This document shows positions 37,066 through 46,291 of a stretch of 64,000 nt of DNA, piece by piece. Source of the DNA: Legionella cherrii (lineage in GTDB: Bacteria > Pseudomonadota > Gammaproteobacteria > Legionellales > Legionellaceae); NCBI RefSeq assembly GCF_900635815.1, contig NZ_LR134173.1, positions 1 to 64,000 of the forward strand. The letters run 5' to 3'. Numbering within the stretch: position 1 is the first letter of the stretch; each line of letters starts with the position of its first letter. The notes under the pieces were generated by a model that did no database searches, was not told the DNA's origin, and was given only the letters and a program-made list of their open reading frames with translations. Both the position numbers and the translations under genes were made by a program.

Positions 37066-37095
37066 TTGAGTAGTGAGTCTGTTTTACGTTATGTT
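37066..37095 (+). promoter_or_regulatory. Promoter of the cold-shock gene
   Basis: TTGAGT (37066-37071) and TTATGT (37089-37094, or TATGTT one base on) are separated by 17 bases. This would start a leader of about 120 bases before the cold-shock ATG, typical of csp mRNAs. Confidence 0.5.
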
Positions 37096-37100
37096 AAAAC

Positions 37101-37225
37101 AACCTATTAGAAAAATAGGTTCAATTGTCATTTATGGATGAATGCAATTGCTCAATTGACAGAAAGAGTCAGGGCAATTGGGAACCAATAGAGTCTCAGA
37201 AAAAGACTCTAGAAAAGGAGGAAAT
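37101..37225 (+). promoter_or_regulatory. Structured 5' leader of the cold-shock gene
   Basis: The leader has an 8-bp hairpin (AACCTATT 37101-37108 with AATAGGTT 37114-37121) and several CAATTG-containing segments that can pair with each other. A GAGTC/GACTC hairpin lies just before the AGGAGG ribosome-binding site. E. coli cspA uses such a leader as a thermosensor. The same role here is inference. Confidence 0.5.
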
Positions 37226-37456
37226 ATGGCTAAGGGTGAAGTGAAATGGTTTAATAATGCCAAAGGTTGGGGTTTTATTATTCCAGAAAATGGTGGGGAT
37301 GATATTTTTGTTCATTTCTCGTCAATTCATGGCACAGGGTATAAAACATTAGTTCCAGGACAAGTAGTCAACTACGATGTAGAAACCGGTGAAAAAGGTC
37401 TACACGCAGCTAATGTGATTGTGCTCAATGAGAATGCTGATGCTGAAATGGCTTGA
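37226..37456 (+). CDS. Cold-shock domain protein (CspA family)
   Basis: A 76-residue single-stranded nucleic-acid-binding protein that acts as RNA chaperone and antiterminator. RNP1 (KGWGFI) and RNP2 (DIFVHFSSI) are intact, and the tail is a short acidic extension ending in DAEMA. I chose the ATG at 37226 because AGGAGG lies eight bases upstream and MAKGEVKWF is the standard family start. The longer upstream frame has no such support. Confidence 0.93.
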   Translation: MAKGEVKWFNNAKGWGFIIPENGGDDIFVHFSSIHGTGYKTLVPGQVVNYDVETGEKGLHAANVIVLNENADAEMA

Positions 37457-37585
37457 TTAAGTTAGCGCAGTATCATACTGGTGCTGCGTCCATAAGCCAA
37501 AAAGATTAAATTTGAGCAAAATACTGAATTACAAACCGTCTTCCTGTATCATGACCTTATTCTATTCAAGGTCAATGAATTGCAC

Positions 37586-38605
37586 ATGAAGCGTGGTTTG
37601 TTACTTATCAATCTTGGCACCCCTAACAGTCCAGAAATCTCGTCTGTCAGGAGTTATTTACGCGAATTTCTTACCGACAAACGGGTTATTGATCTGCCTG
37701 CTTTGCTTCGCTATATATTGGTATATGCGTTCATTTTACCGTTCCGAACAAAACGTTCTGCTCATGCCTATCAATCCATATGGACTGAGCAAGGTTCTCC
37801 ATTACTATTCCATAGCCAGAATTTAGTGGACCAAATACAAAAAGAAGTGGGACCAGAAAATAAAGCGGTTCTTGGCATGCGCTACGGAAAACCATCCATT
37901 GAAACCGCTTTAGATCAGTTAAAATCTTGTGAGTCGATTACTATTTTGCCCTTATACCCACAATACTCATCAGCAGCTAATGGATCATCTATAGAAGAAG
38001 CCCTACGCATCATCGGCACCTGGGATCTCATCCCATCAATCAGCATTATAAGTGATTTTTTTCAACATCCAGCGTATCTGAAAGCACAAGCTCAAATCAT
38101 TAACCCTTTCCTTCAGGAACAAACCCATGTTCTCTTTAGCTATCATGGGATCCCCGAACGACAAATCACTAAAAGCAGTTGTAAATCAATTTGTACCCAA
38201 TCTTGCCCTGCCTTAACAGACGATATCCACAGATGTTACAGAGCCCAATGTTATGAAACGAGCCGTTTATTGGCTAATGAACTGGGTTTATCTGCAGATA
38301 ACTACAGTACTGCTTTTCAATCAAGACTGGGAAAAACACCCTGGGTAAAACCTTATACCGATGAGGTTCTTGCTGAATTGATTGCGAAGGGAATTAAAAA
38401 ATTAATTATTTGTTGTCCCTCATTTGTTGCTGACTGTTTAGAAACTCTTGAAGAAATAGGAATTCGTCTCCAAGAACAATGGACAGCACTAGGAGGTCAA
38501 GAATTAATTGTCATTCCGAGTATGAATACGGACCCTTCCTGGATCAAAGCCATAATCACAATGACAAATATACAATCAGATTCTCAATTTAGTAACATCT
38601 TGTGA
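37586..38605 (+). CDS. hemH: Ferrochelatase
   Basis: Inserts Fe(II) into protoporphyrin IX, the last step of heme synthesis. The 339-residue product shows the start LLLINLGTPNSPE, the family segment PLYPQYSSA and the active-site region LFSYHGIPERQ with its catalytic His. The C-terminal LIICCPSFVADCLETLEEIG carries the conserved acidic residues. The ATG at 37586 gives the usual MKRGLLLINLG start, in preference to a TTG two codons earlier. Confidence 0.95.
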   Translation: MKRGLLLINLGTPNSPEISSVRSYLREFLTDKRVIDLPALLRYILVYAFILPFRTKRSAHAYQSIWTEQGSPLLFHSQNLVDQIQKEVGPENKAVLGMRYGKPSIETALDQLKSCESITILPLYPQYSSAANGSSIEEALRIIGTWDLIPSISIISDFFQHPAYLKAQAQIINPFLQEQTHVLFSYHGIPERQITKSSCKSICTQSCPALTDDIHRCYRAQCYETSRLLANELGLSADNYSTAFQSRLGKTPWVKPYTDEVLAELIAKGIKKLIICCPSFVADCLETLEEIGIRLQEQWTALGGQELIVIPSMNTDPSWIKAIITMTNIQSDSQFSNIL

Positions 38606-38674
38606 TCTCGAAATGAATAAAAATACCGGCGAAAAAACAATCCAAATTTATTTGACACTCTAAAAGCCCTGGCC

Positions 38675-39382
38675 TTAGTTTAGCTCAGGATAAAACATTT
38701 TGGTCATACGCGCACAATAACCTAGAAAGCGTGGATGTGATTGAGCATACTCTTGTAATGGAGAAGGGATAGGCGGCTGGATGATACTTTGCAGAAATGC
38801 GTATACACAAGCATCGATACTCGTAGGCTCATTCCCCATAAAAAACTCACCTTCTTCCAATAGAATGCTGACAGCATCCAGATCAGCGATACCTAATTGA
38901 TAAACTTCTGTAGTTGTATGTCGACCTAAGCCCTGTCGATAAAGATCCTGGCGAATTTTTCTTTGAATTAATTTAGGGACAATGTAAGAAAGTGGTTGTT
39001 TAAGATGACCAAAAAAAGCCTCTTTAGTGGTTGGCCAATATCGATCATCAATCCAGCGTGAATAAACAATCACCCAATATAAATGTTCTTCAAGCATACG
39101 CCTTACTGCCACTGCTTCTGCTTTTTGAGCCGAAGTTAAATGACGGTCCAAAGGATCACCATATTTTTGTTGCAAATAATCGATAATAAAACCACTATCG
39201 GCGATTTTTCTTCCATCATCACTAATGACTGGTAATTTCTTCTTTGGCGCTCTTCGCGGATCAATAACGGATACCGTTTCAAAAGGAAGTTTCGCCATTC
39301 GCAAATAAGTTTCTAATTTCATGCAAAATGGGCTGGGATTAGGAAGCGACCACGCAGAGGGAAATTGATAGAGTTTTATCAT
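38675..39382 (-). CDS. Glutathione S-transferase-like protein (metaxin/Fax type)
   Basis: The 235-residue product has an N-terminal thioredoxin-like GST domain (MIKLYQFPSAWSLPNPSPFCMKLE split over residues 1-24, then KLPVISDDGRKIADSGFIIDYL). A helical C-terminal domain follows, with FMGNEPTSIDACVYAFLQSI. This arrangement is typical of the failed-axon-connections/metaxin branch, whose bacterial members are poorly characterised. The substrate is unknown. It is transcribed alone, convergent with hemH. Confidence 0.8.
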   Translation of the reverse strand: MIKLYQFPSAWSLPNPSPFCMKLETYLRMAKLPFETVSVIDPRRAPKKKLPVISDDGRKIADSGFIIDYLQQKYGDPLDRHLTSAQKAEAVAVRRMLEEHLYWVIVYSRWIDDRYWPTTKEAFFGHLKQPLSYIVPKLIQRKIRQDLYRQGLGRHTTTEVYQLGIADLDAVSILLEEGEFFMGNEPTSIDACVYAFLQSIIQPPIPSPLQEYAQSHPRFLGYCARMTKMFYPELN

Positions 39383-39569
39383 GTGTTATTCCTATCGATT
39401 TTAGGGGGATCATTGATTATGACGCCCATTTGGGAAGTAAGCAAAATGAGACCAACAAAAAACCGACGATAAACCAGAAAATTGTTTGCAAGAACTCTTT
39501 TTTTCTTTATTAAATCACGCCATTATTGTTCTTAAAATAACACCTAAAAAAGACATAAGGATATAAAAA

Positions 39570-41060
39570 ATGCCAAATATTCTGGTTATTGGTGGTGGAA
39601 CAGGGCTAACAACAGCTTATATGTTAGAAAATGTAATGGGGTTTAACGTCACTTTAGCAGAAAAAAGTGAACGTTATGGCGGTCATATTAACAGTCTGGA
39701 TTTTGGTGACCACGGCATAGCAGAAGGTGGCGCTGAGTTCATAGGTGCGCCAGAAAGCTATCCTAATGTTCATAAATTATTTTCTATGTTAGGTGTTAAG
39801 CTAAAACGCTTTGAGCTTAATGCGGACCTGCATAAAGTCAGTATTGAGCATGGCAAAGAGGATCACCTCGTTTTACCTCCTGTGTACCATTCTGCAGAAA
39901 AAAATAAGCATTCCTTTTCTGAGTTTTTTAGTTGTTTTTCCCCTGATGATGAATCACAAAAAGAAATACGCATTGATTTTGGCACTTTATTAAATAAATT
40001 TTCTGACCTGTTGAAATTGGAATGGGAAATTCTGCGTGCAGAACATGAAAGAGAGCCTGATGATATTCATGAGGTTCAAACACTTGAAGAGTTTATGGAA
40101 GGATTTAAGAAAAAAAACATGGGCTTTAAAGAAGAGGAGATTGATGATTTTAGCAATCGAATACTGTATCCCATAGTAGGAGCAGCTTGGGGTATTCCTA
40201 TCTCCGAAGCCAAGAAATTTTGCGCATTTTATGCAATGAATTATTTAGCCTTAAGTAAAGACTGGTATGACGCACCAAGGGGTCTAAGTAGTTATATGGA
40301 GGCCATGAAAACCCAATGTAACAATCTAGATATGCGTCTCAACACAGAGGTTACCAAGCTAATCGCCATTACTGACTCAAAAAGTATTAAATATCAAGCC
40401 ATGCTTCGTGATGGCACGCTAATGAAGACCAAGAAAGGCGAGCCGATGTTATTTGATGATGTGGTCATTTCTACTCCTGCGTACGCAACAGCAGCGATAT
40501 TACCTGATGATATAGATGCTCAAGACATGCAAGACCTTAAAAAGGCTCTTAAAAACGTTCGCTATTACGATACAACGCTGGCTTTTCATCTAGATTCTCT
40601 TTACGCCCCTCCGCGCGGTACTGTGGTTCATACACGCGTTGAAGGAGACTTGGCAGCCAATACAGCGCAAAAAGACTGGAAAGCAAAAAATGGAGCGACT
40701 CCAGTGAAAAAAACATGGGTATTACCTGGACAACCAATGCCCAATAATATTCTTAAAACAGAACACTATAAACATCCTTTTATGGATAAAAATTATTTTA
40801 TAGCACAGCAAAAACTCCATACGATGCAAAAAAAATATGGACTCTACTTTGGAGGAATTTTAGGCTGGAAAGGTGATTCCCATGAAGATGCAACCATTGC
40901 AGCACTTCAAGCAGCACGCTCCATACACCTAAAACATGATCGAGCCCCAGCTGCGAATTGGCGTTTACAAAATTTCCTTGATGAAAACAGTTATGTTATT
41001 GAGCGAAATAACCAACTCAGTGTCGATGAAGTCAATAAGAGAACGTGTACGCTGTTCTAA
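39570..41060 (+). CDS. FAD-dependent amine-oxidase-like oxidoreductase with CaaX-like C-terminus
   Basis: The 496-residue product begins with a dinucleotide-binding Rossmann motif (VIGGGTGLTTAYML, residues 5-18) and an amine-oxidase/phytoene-desaturase-like FAD segment (ERYGGHINS). VVISTPAYATAAIL occurs mid-protein and a second FAD-contacting region (GGILGWKGDSHEDA) lies near the C-terminus. The substrate is unknown. The last residues are KRTCTLF, and CTLF has CaaX form (X = Phe) after basic residues. In Legionella, CaaX boxes mark several effectors that are prenylated by the host, so this could be translocated, though it may be chance. It has no signal peptide. The ribosome-binding site is AAGGATA. 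Confidence 0.75.
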   Translation: MPNILVIGGGTGLTTAYMLENVMGFNVTLAEKSERYGGHINSLDFGDHGIAEGGAEFIGAPESYPNVHKLFSMLGVKLKRFELNADLHKVSIEHGKEDHLVLPPVYHSAEKNKHSFSEFFSCFSPDDESQKEIRIDFGTLLNKFSDLLKLEWEILRAEHEREPDDIHEVQTLEEFMEGFKKKNMGFKEEEIDDFSNRILYPIVGAAWGIPISEAKKFCAFYAMNYLALSKDWYDAPRGLSSYMEAMKTQCNNLDMRLNTEVTKLIAITDSKSIKYQAMLRDGTLMKTKKGEPMLFDDVVISTPAYATAAILPDDIDAQDMQDLKKALKNVRYYDTTLAFHLDSLYAPPRGTVVHTRVEGDLAANTAQKDWKAKNGATPVKKTWVLPGQPMPNNILKTEHYKHPFMDKNYFIAQQKLHTMQKKYGLYFGGILGWKGDSHEDATIAALQAARSIHLKHDRAPAANWRLQNFLDENSYVIERNNQLSVDEVNKRTCTLF

Positions 41061-41274
41061 CAACAAATTAGTAATCCAAAAGCATTGAGTGATTAAAAAA
41101 TGATGCTCTTCCACCCTATGATGAAATAATGTTCTGCAACAAAGCGGAAGCCGAAAAATAAAATTCCTCGGATTCCGCTGTGTTATCCCACTGCCATTTA
41201 TCTTGTTGAATCACCCTATACTCTGCACAGTTATTTTAATGTACTATGAAATCGTTCATTTTTTATAGGAGATT

Positions 41275-42570
41275 ATGTTGAAAAGGATCTTTTTTTTATT
41301 AATTTGTTTTGTTTCTCAAGCAATGAGTTCTGTATTTAGTACAGAGGATATCCAAAAGCTGAGACAGAATTTTTTTGCAAATATTCAATCTAATGGAGCA
41401 ATAATCGCCGCCCCCTCAAAACAAAATCCAAACTACTATTATGATTGGGTTCGTGATTCGGCAATTGCTATGAATTTAATTGAAACATGGTATGAATCCT
41501 CACATGCCTTCGGTTATAAAGAGCGCTTATATAACTATGTTTCCTGGACCCAAAGACTTCAACATCAGGATGATCCATTACCAGGACAAGATATATTGGG
41601 AGAACCTAAGTTTTATATTGATGGCTATCCCTTTGATGGCCCCTGGGGCAGACCACAAAATGACGGACCGGCTTTAAGAGCTTCGGTTTTAATTCATTTT
41701 GCCGAGGAGCTGTTAGATGATAATGAAATAGAATATGTAAAAACCAATCTTTATAATAATAACTTGGACCCCTATTCTATGGGCGTCATTAAAATGGATT
41801 TGGAATACACCGCTCATCACTGGGCTGACAAAAATTTTGATCTTTGGGAAGAAGTGCTAGGAGATCATTTTTTTACGGCTATGGTACAACAAAAAGCACT
41901 CCGTGAAGGAGCGGTTCTTGCTCGCCGTCTCAATGATGATAACGCGGCCGTTTACTATGAACAGCAAGCGGAGATGATAAATGCCCGTCTGATGCAGCAT
42001 TTAGATCGGGATCATAAAACCATTCAAGCAACGCTCTTACCCCATCCAGGACCACAAAAAACTTTAGAACTTGATTCATCTGTAATTTTGGGCATTTTAT
42101 TTAACTCACATGAAGGAGATGCTTTATCTCCCAGTAGCATTTATGTACAAAACACCGTTCATGCTTTATATGAGCAGTTTGATTCAATGTTTCCTATTAA
42201 TAAGAATCATTCAGGTGAAATTTTATTCGGTCGTTATCCTGGTGATACCTACGATGGATATCAAACTAATGGTATAGGAAATCCATGGTTTATATTAACA
42301 GCGACTATGGCTGAATATTATTATACGCTTGCCGATAGCTTGCCCTTAAATAAAAAAAATGAATCACAAATAGCGAAACACATTCAGGTTGGCGATAATT
42401 ATCTGAAACTTATAAAAAAATATGCCCCCAAGATGAAGTTAAGTGAACAAATTAATTTAAATACTGGGATCCAACAAGGAGCTCCTTCACTTACCTGGAG
42501 CTATGTGGCCGTTTTACGTGCTATTGAGTTAAGAGATAAACTCACAAGCAAAATTAAAATAACTTCTTAA
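41275..42570 (+). CDS. gamA: Secreted glucoamylase, GH15 family (GamA-like)
   Basis: Hydrolyses alpha-1,4-glucan from its ends to release glucose. The signal peptide covers residues 1-18. GH15 segments in order: YYYDWVRDSAIAM, GPWGRPQNDGPALRA, DLWEEVLGDHFFT with the likely catalytic acid, HSGEILFGRYPGDTYDG, and LSEQINLNTG with the likely catalytic base, then GAPSLTWSYVAVLRA. The length of 431 residues matches the single-domain enzyme. L. pneumophila GamA sits at the same place beside the sugar transporter and Entner-Doudoroff genes. Here too it faces that operon and can feed it with glucose from host glycogen. Confidence 0.93.
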   Translation: MLKRIFFLLICFVSQAMSSVFSTEDIQKLRQNFFANIQSNGAIIAAPSKQNPNYYYDWVRDSAIAMNLIETWYESSHAFGYKERLYNYVSWTQRLQHQDDPLPGQDILGEPKFYIDGYPFDGPWGRPQNDGPALRASVLIHFAEELLDDNEIEYVKTNLYNNNLDPYSMGVIKMDLEYTAHHWADKNFDLWEEVLGDHFFTAMVQQKALREGAVLARRLNDDNAAVYYEQQAEMINARLMQHLDRDHKTIQATLLPHPGPQKTLELDSSVILGILFNSHEGDALSPSSIYVQNTVHALYEQFDSMFPINKNHSGEILFGRYPGDTYDGYQTNGIGNPWFILTATMAEYYYTLADSLPLNKKNESQIAKHIQVGDNYLKLIKKYAPKMKLSEQINLNTGIQQGAPSLTWSYVAVLRAIELRDKLTSKIKITS

Positions 42571-42582
42571 CAGACCTACTTT

Positions 42583-42617
42583 GCTAGCCAGGATGTCTTA
42601 TAAATCTTCTGGCTAGC
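42583..42617 (+). terminator. Terminator of the glucoamylase gene
   Basis: A perfect 9-bp stem (GCTAGCCAG 42583-42591 with CTGGCTAGC 42609-42617) lies 12 bases after the stop and is followed by a T-rich stretch (TGTTTGATTTGTT). Confidence 0.75.
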
Positions 42618-42837
42618 TGTTTGATTTGTTCCCTGGGTAAAATCCACCTTAATCTTATTCACGACCATTCTTTTCTCAGCCAATCCCTCCCTATTCATAA
42701 AGCGATTACCCTCATTCTGGGCGTTTACGTCCAAGGAGCTCTGATTTTAGCATCATGCTCATACGTCCTCCTAGCGATCGCTCAGCACGTTCAGGATGAC
42801 GTATCACAGAGAATGATTATAATTTACCGCACCCCCT

Positions 42838-44256
42838 TTAAGCAGATGCTGCATAAGAGGGTTCTTTTTTACCGACATCTTCAGTAGAAACTGACTCTTT
42901 ACGACCTAATAAACGTAATGGCTTACCTGAAATAATGTAATTCTCAATTTGTTCCAAGCTCATATTTTTTGTCTCAGGCATATAAAAGTATGTATAGATA
43001 AGCCCCAAAAGACAAATCACCGCATACAAAGCAAAGGTATATTCAATACCCATCATTTTTTCCAAAATAGGGAAACTAAAAATGACAACTGTATTAAAAG
43101 TCCAGTTGCTCATCGCTGAGAAACCCATTCCAGCACCTCGTACGTGCAAGGGAAAGATTTCAGCCATCGCAATATGTGGTATTGGCCCTACACTCACTGC
43201 AAAAGAAAAAATATAGAGAATGAGACACGCAACGGACAAATAAGAAAGCCAAGCGACTTGATTTAAAGAAAATACACATAAAGCCAGCAGACTGATGAAC
43301 ATGCCGGAAAAACCAAACAACAGAAGTTTACGACGACCGATTTTATCGACACTAAGCATCGCAATGATTGTCACCAATAAATTAACCAAACCAATCCCTA
43401 TGGTCGCCAATATTTGTCCGGTAGTACTGTTCATACCTAAATTTTTAAAAATCTCAGGTGCAAAATAAATCACCACATTGATCCCACTTAATTGTTGCAA
43501 ACAAAACAACATGGTACCCAGCATCAAAACAGGTAATAGAGGATTTTGAAATAGCAGCAACCAATTTCCTTTTTTCGGTTCATTAGCTAAGGTCATTTCA
43601 ATATCGGTTAACTCCTGCTCGATAGAATGACTGTTACGTAATTTTTTTAAGGCCTTAGATGCTGCATCACGTCGCCCAACACTACACAGCCATCTTGGAG
43701 ATTCGGGCATAAGTAAAATGCCAATACTTAAAACCAGAGCGGGGAAAGCACTTGAAGCAAACATAGCGCGCCAATCATGATTTTCCAACAGCAGGTAATT
43801 GACTGAATAAGAGCAAACAATTCCCACGGTCATTGCTAATTGATAAATAGCAACTACTGCACCTCTTGTTTCATAGGTTGCAGTTTCAGCCAGATACAAG
43901 GGTGCCATTACCGAGGCCATCCCAATTGCCAAACCCAGCACCAGTCGAGAGATAATGAGCACTGTAATGGAGTCAGCGAATCCAGCACCTAATGCTCCTA
44001 AAAAGAACAACATGCCTGCAAAAGATAACAACGTGCGGCGCCCAAAACGTTTTACTCCTTTTGATGCAGTAATTGCACCAATCAGCATAGAGCCAAATAA
44101 AGCACCAAAGGGTAAAGCCGAGGCCATTATGCCAATATGCGTTGCATTTAATTCAAAATGATTTTTGACTAACTCTAAAGAGCCCGCAATGATTCCTTCA
44201 TCGTAACCGAACAAAAAACCTGCGACCGAACCAATAATTGCAACAACCCATGTCAT
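42838..44256 (-). CDS. MFS sugar:proton symporter (YwtG-like)
   Basis: A 472-residue, 12-helix transporter of the sugar-porter family. Diagnostic segments are FLFGYDEGIIAG in helix 1, the loop RFGRR, PESPRWL after helix 6, QQLSGINVVIYFAP in helix 7, and PETKN after helix 12. It is the last gene of the Entner-Doudoroff run, and glucose is the likely substrate given glk upstream and a secreted glucoamylase next door. The same gene order occurs in L. pneumophila. Confidence 0.9.
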   Translation of the reverse strand: MTWVVAIIGSVAGFLFGYDEGIIAGSLELVKNHFELNATHIGIMASALPFGALFGSMLIGAITASKGVKRFGRRTLLSFAGMLFFLGALGAGFADSITVLIISRLVLGLAIGMASVMAPLYLAETATYETRGAVVAIYQLAMTVGIVCSYSVNYLLLENHDWRAMFASSAFPALVLSIGILLMPESPRWLCSVGRRDAASKALKKLRNSHSIEQELTDIEMTLANEPKKGNWLLLFQNPLLPVLMLGTMLFCLQQLSGINVVIYFAPEIFKNLGMNSTTGQILATIGIGLVNLLVTIIAMLSVDKIGRRKLLLFGFSGMFISLLALCVFSLNQVAWLSYLSVACLILYIFSFAVSVGPIPHIAMAEIFPLHVRGAGMGFSAMSNWTFNTVVIFSFPILEKMMGIEYTFALYAVICLLGLIYTYFYMPETKNMSLEQIENYIISGKPLRLLGRKESVSTEDVGKKEPSYAASA

Positions 44257-44313
44257 GTTTCACTCCTTGAATTGATAATTCGAAAATTCGGCTAGGGTCT
44301 GTTTACAATTCAA

Positions 44314-44394
44314 TCATCCCAAGCGCAGCGAAGGATCTCCTATCATAATGTGGGACTACAGGATCGAGCTTCCTCACTGTCCTTGGGATAAACG
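44314..44394. repeat. Intergenic imperfect palindrome between eda and the transporter
   Basis: ATCCCAAG at the left edge pairs with CTTGGGAT at the right, and inner segments GGATC...GATCGAG also pair partly. The left part, CCCAAGCGCAGCGAAGGATC, resembles dispersed palindromic repeats seen in many bacterial genomes. A related fragment occurs at 14221-14260. Confidence 0.35.
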
Positions 44395-44434
44395 GTTTAC
44401 AAACAAACTCTAAAAAGGACGTTCTTCAAAATAG

Positions 44435-45088
44435 CTAATCCCATCCTCTAACACTTTGACGGGCAGCTAAGGCTAACTCAGTAATTGATGACCAGTTGCC
44501 TTTTTTAATTGCTTCTTCAGGTACTAACCAAGAGCCTCCAACACAAGAAACATTGGATAGAGCTAAGAAGTCGACAAAATTAACTTCATTAATGCCGCCA
44601 GTTGGGCAAAATTTTGCTTGTGGAAATGGACCTTGCATCGCACGCAACATATTGACTCCTCCAGCAGCTGTCGCAGGGAAAAATTTAAAATGCGTATATC
44701 CCATAACAAGGCCTTCCATCAATTCGGAAACACTGGATATACCTGGAATGAAAGGAATAGTAGAATGACATCCAGCAGCTAATAGTTCTTGGGTTTTTCC
44801 AGGACTTAGTGCAAATTTTGCACCTAAATTCGCTACTTGTTCTAATTGTTCTGGAGTAGTTACAGTACCGGCACCAATTAAAGCATCTGGGAAAGTTTCG
44901 GTGAGTACCTTAATCGCATCCAAGGCGATCGGTGTTCTTAGTGTCACCTCAAGAACCTGAATACCGCCAGAAAATAACGCTGTGGCCAAAGGCACCGCAT
45001 GTTCTATTTCTTTAATTACAACAACTGGGATTACAGGTGATGCACAGAATACAATTTCCGGTTGCACCATCCAATTTGGAAACGACAT
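44435..45088 (-). CDS. eda: KDPG/KHG aldolase
   Basis: Splits 2-keto-3-deoxy-6-phosphogluconate into pyruvate and glyceraldehyde-3-phosphate. The 217-residue TIM barrel contains LEVTLRTPIALDAI with the acid/base Glu, the phosphate region IGAGTVTTPEQ, and HFKFFPATAAGG with the Schiff-base Lys. It follows glk on the same strand after a 225-base spacer, so it may also have its own promoter. Confidence 0.95.
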   Translation of the reverse strand: MSFPNWMVQPEIVFCASPVIPVVVIKEIEHAVPLATALFSGGIQVLEVTLRTPIALDAIKVLTETFPDALIGAGTVTTPEQLEQVANLGAKFALSPGKTQELLAAGCHSTIPFIPGISSVSELMEGLVMGYTHFKFFPATAAGGVNMLRAMQGPFPQAKFCPTGGINEVNFVDFLALSNVSCVGGSWLVPEEAIKKGNWSSITELALAARQSVRGWD

Positions 45089-45184
45089 GAACCCTCTCCT
45101 TGCAGTCAGAAAGCCTAGATAAAATAACAGGGTAACTCGGGATCATTCCGGTTACTCTCATTGTCACTCACCATTAAGGTAATA

Positions 45185-45295
45185 GACCCCCCCCCTCTCC
45201 ACCTGTGTTAGCGGCTGGGGTGAGGGTACCCCAATCACCCCCCTCATCGTCCTTATGGACACCTCCCCCTTATTGAGAGAAGGGAAAATCATTAG
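45185..45295. repeat. C-rich repeat-like intergenic segment between glk and eda
   Basis: A run of ten C, further C-rich blocks and G-rich blocks (GGCTGGGGTGAGGG) can pair with one another. The composition is very unlike the AT-rich surroundings. It resembles dispersed intergenic repeat debris, and no gene is visible. Confidence 0.3.
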
Positions 45296-45313
45296 TTTAA
45301 AGACCGTTTCATT

Positions 45314-46291
45314 CTATCGAGCCAACGATTGTTTTAAATAAACTGCTGCGCCTAAAATTCCTGGCTGCTCGGCAGTAATTACATAGGTCGGAATTTTCGC
45401 ATTAAACTCACTAAAACGCCCTTTTTCTTCAAAACGCGCTCTGAAATCACTGCCAGACAACAGGGAAATTAAACGTGGCACAATACCACCAGCAATATAA
45501 ATACCACCAAAAGCGGCAACAATTAGCGCTAAGTCCCCCGCATAAGCACCGAGAATTGCGAAAAACTGTGCGACAGCTGCTTCTGCAATAGTACATTGTT
45601 GTGTTAAAGCCAAAGTAATAATCTCAGATGCAGGAATAGGAGGTTTCTCTTTTTGGTGCAATGCCGTCAATGCTTGATATAAATTTTCCAAACCTTGACC
45701 TGACAATAAGCGCTCATAAGAGACATGATCGTACTTTTTTTTCAGATGACAATAAATAAACCACTCCTGTTCCGTTTTGGCTCCCCAGCTGATGTGTCCA
45801 CCTTCTCCCGCATGAGCTAAATATCCCTCTCGACCAGGAACAAGGAAAGCGACTCCGAGTCCTGTTCCAGGGCCTAATACCGCCCTTGCTCCATTGGGGT
45901 TTGCACTGCCTCTTCCTATCTGTATGATTTGCTGATCCGATAAAACAGGCAAGCTCATTGCAATCGCATTAAAATCATTCAAAACGTTCAGTTCTTTCAG
46001 ATTTAACTTGTGTTTTAATTCGCTGATTGAAAAAGTCCAATGTGTATTGGTCATACAGAGCACATCATCAAGTACCGGACAAGCAATAGCAAGAACAACT
46101 TGATTAATTTCTTCCAATTGATGCTGTTCTTTATAGGCCAATAATACCGATTCAAGACTGGTGAACGCAGCGCATGAATAAATTTCAATTTTATCCATGA
46201 CCAAGTTTTCTAAATTGACACGGCTAAAACGTGCAAAAGTTCCTCCAATATCGGCAACAATCGCATAAGACTTTAAATCATCAACTCTCAT
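45314..46291 (-). CDS. glk: Glucokinase
   Basis: Phosphorylates glucose with ATP to supply Zwf. The 325-residue product has the phosphate-1 motif VADIGGTFARF (residues 13-23), VLNDFNAIA around the catalytic Asp and AVLGPGTGLGVAF. The C-terminal segment is FGGIYIAGGIVPRLI. It overlaps the end of edd by 11 bases, so the two are translationally coupled. Confidence 0.95.
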   Translation of the reverse strand: MRVDDLKSYAIVADIGGTFARFSRVNLENLVMDKIEIYSCAAFTSLESVLLAYKEQHQLEEINQVVLAIACPVLDDVLCMTNTHWTFSISELKHKLNLKELNVLNDFNAIAMSLPVLSDQQIIQIGRGSANPNGARAVLGPGTGLGVAFLVPGREGYLAHAGEGGHISWGAKTEQEWFIYCHLKKKYDHVSYERLLSGQGLENLYQALTALHQKEKPPIPASEIITLALTQQCTIAEAAVAQFFAILGAYAGDLALIVAAFGGIYIAGGIVPRLISLLSGSDFRARFEEKGRFSEFNAKIPTYVITAEQPGILGAAVYLKQSLAR

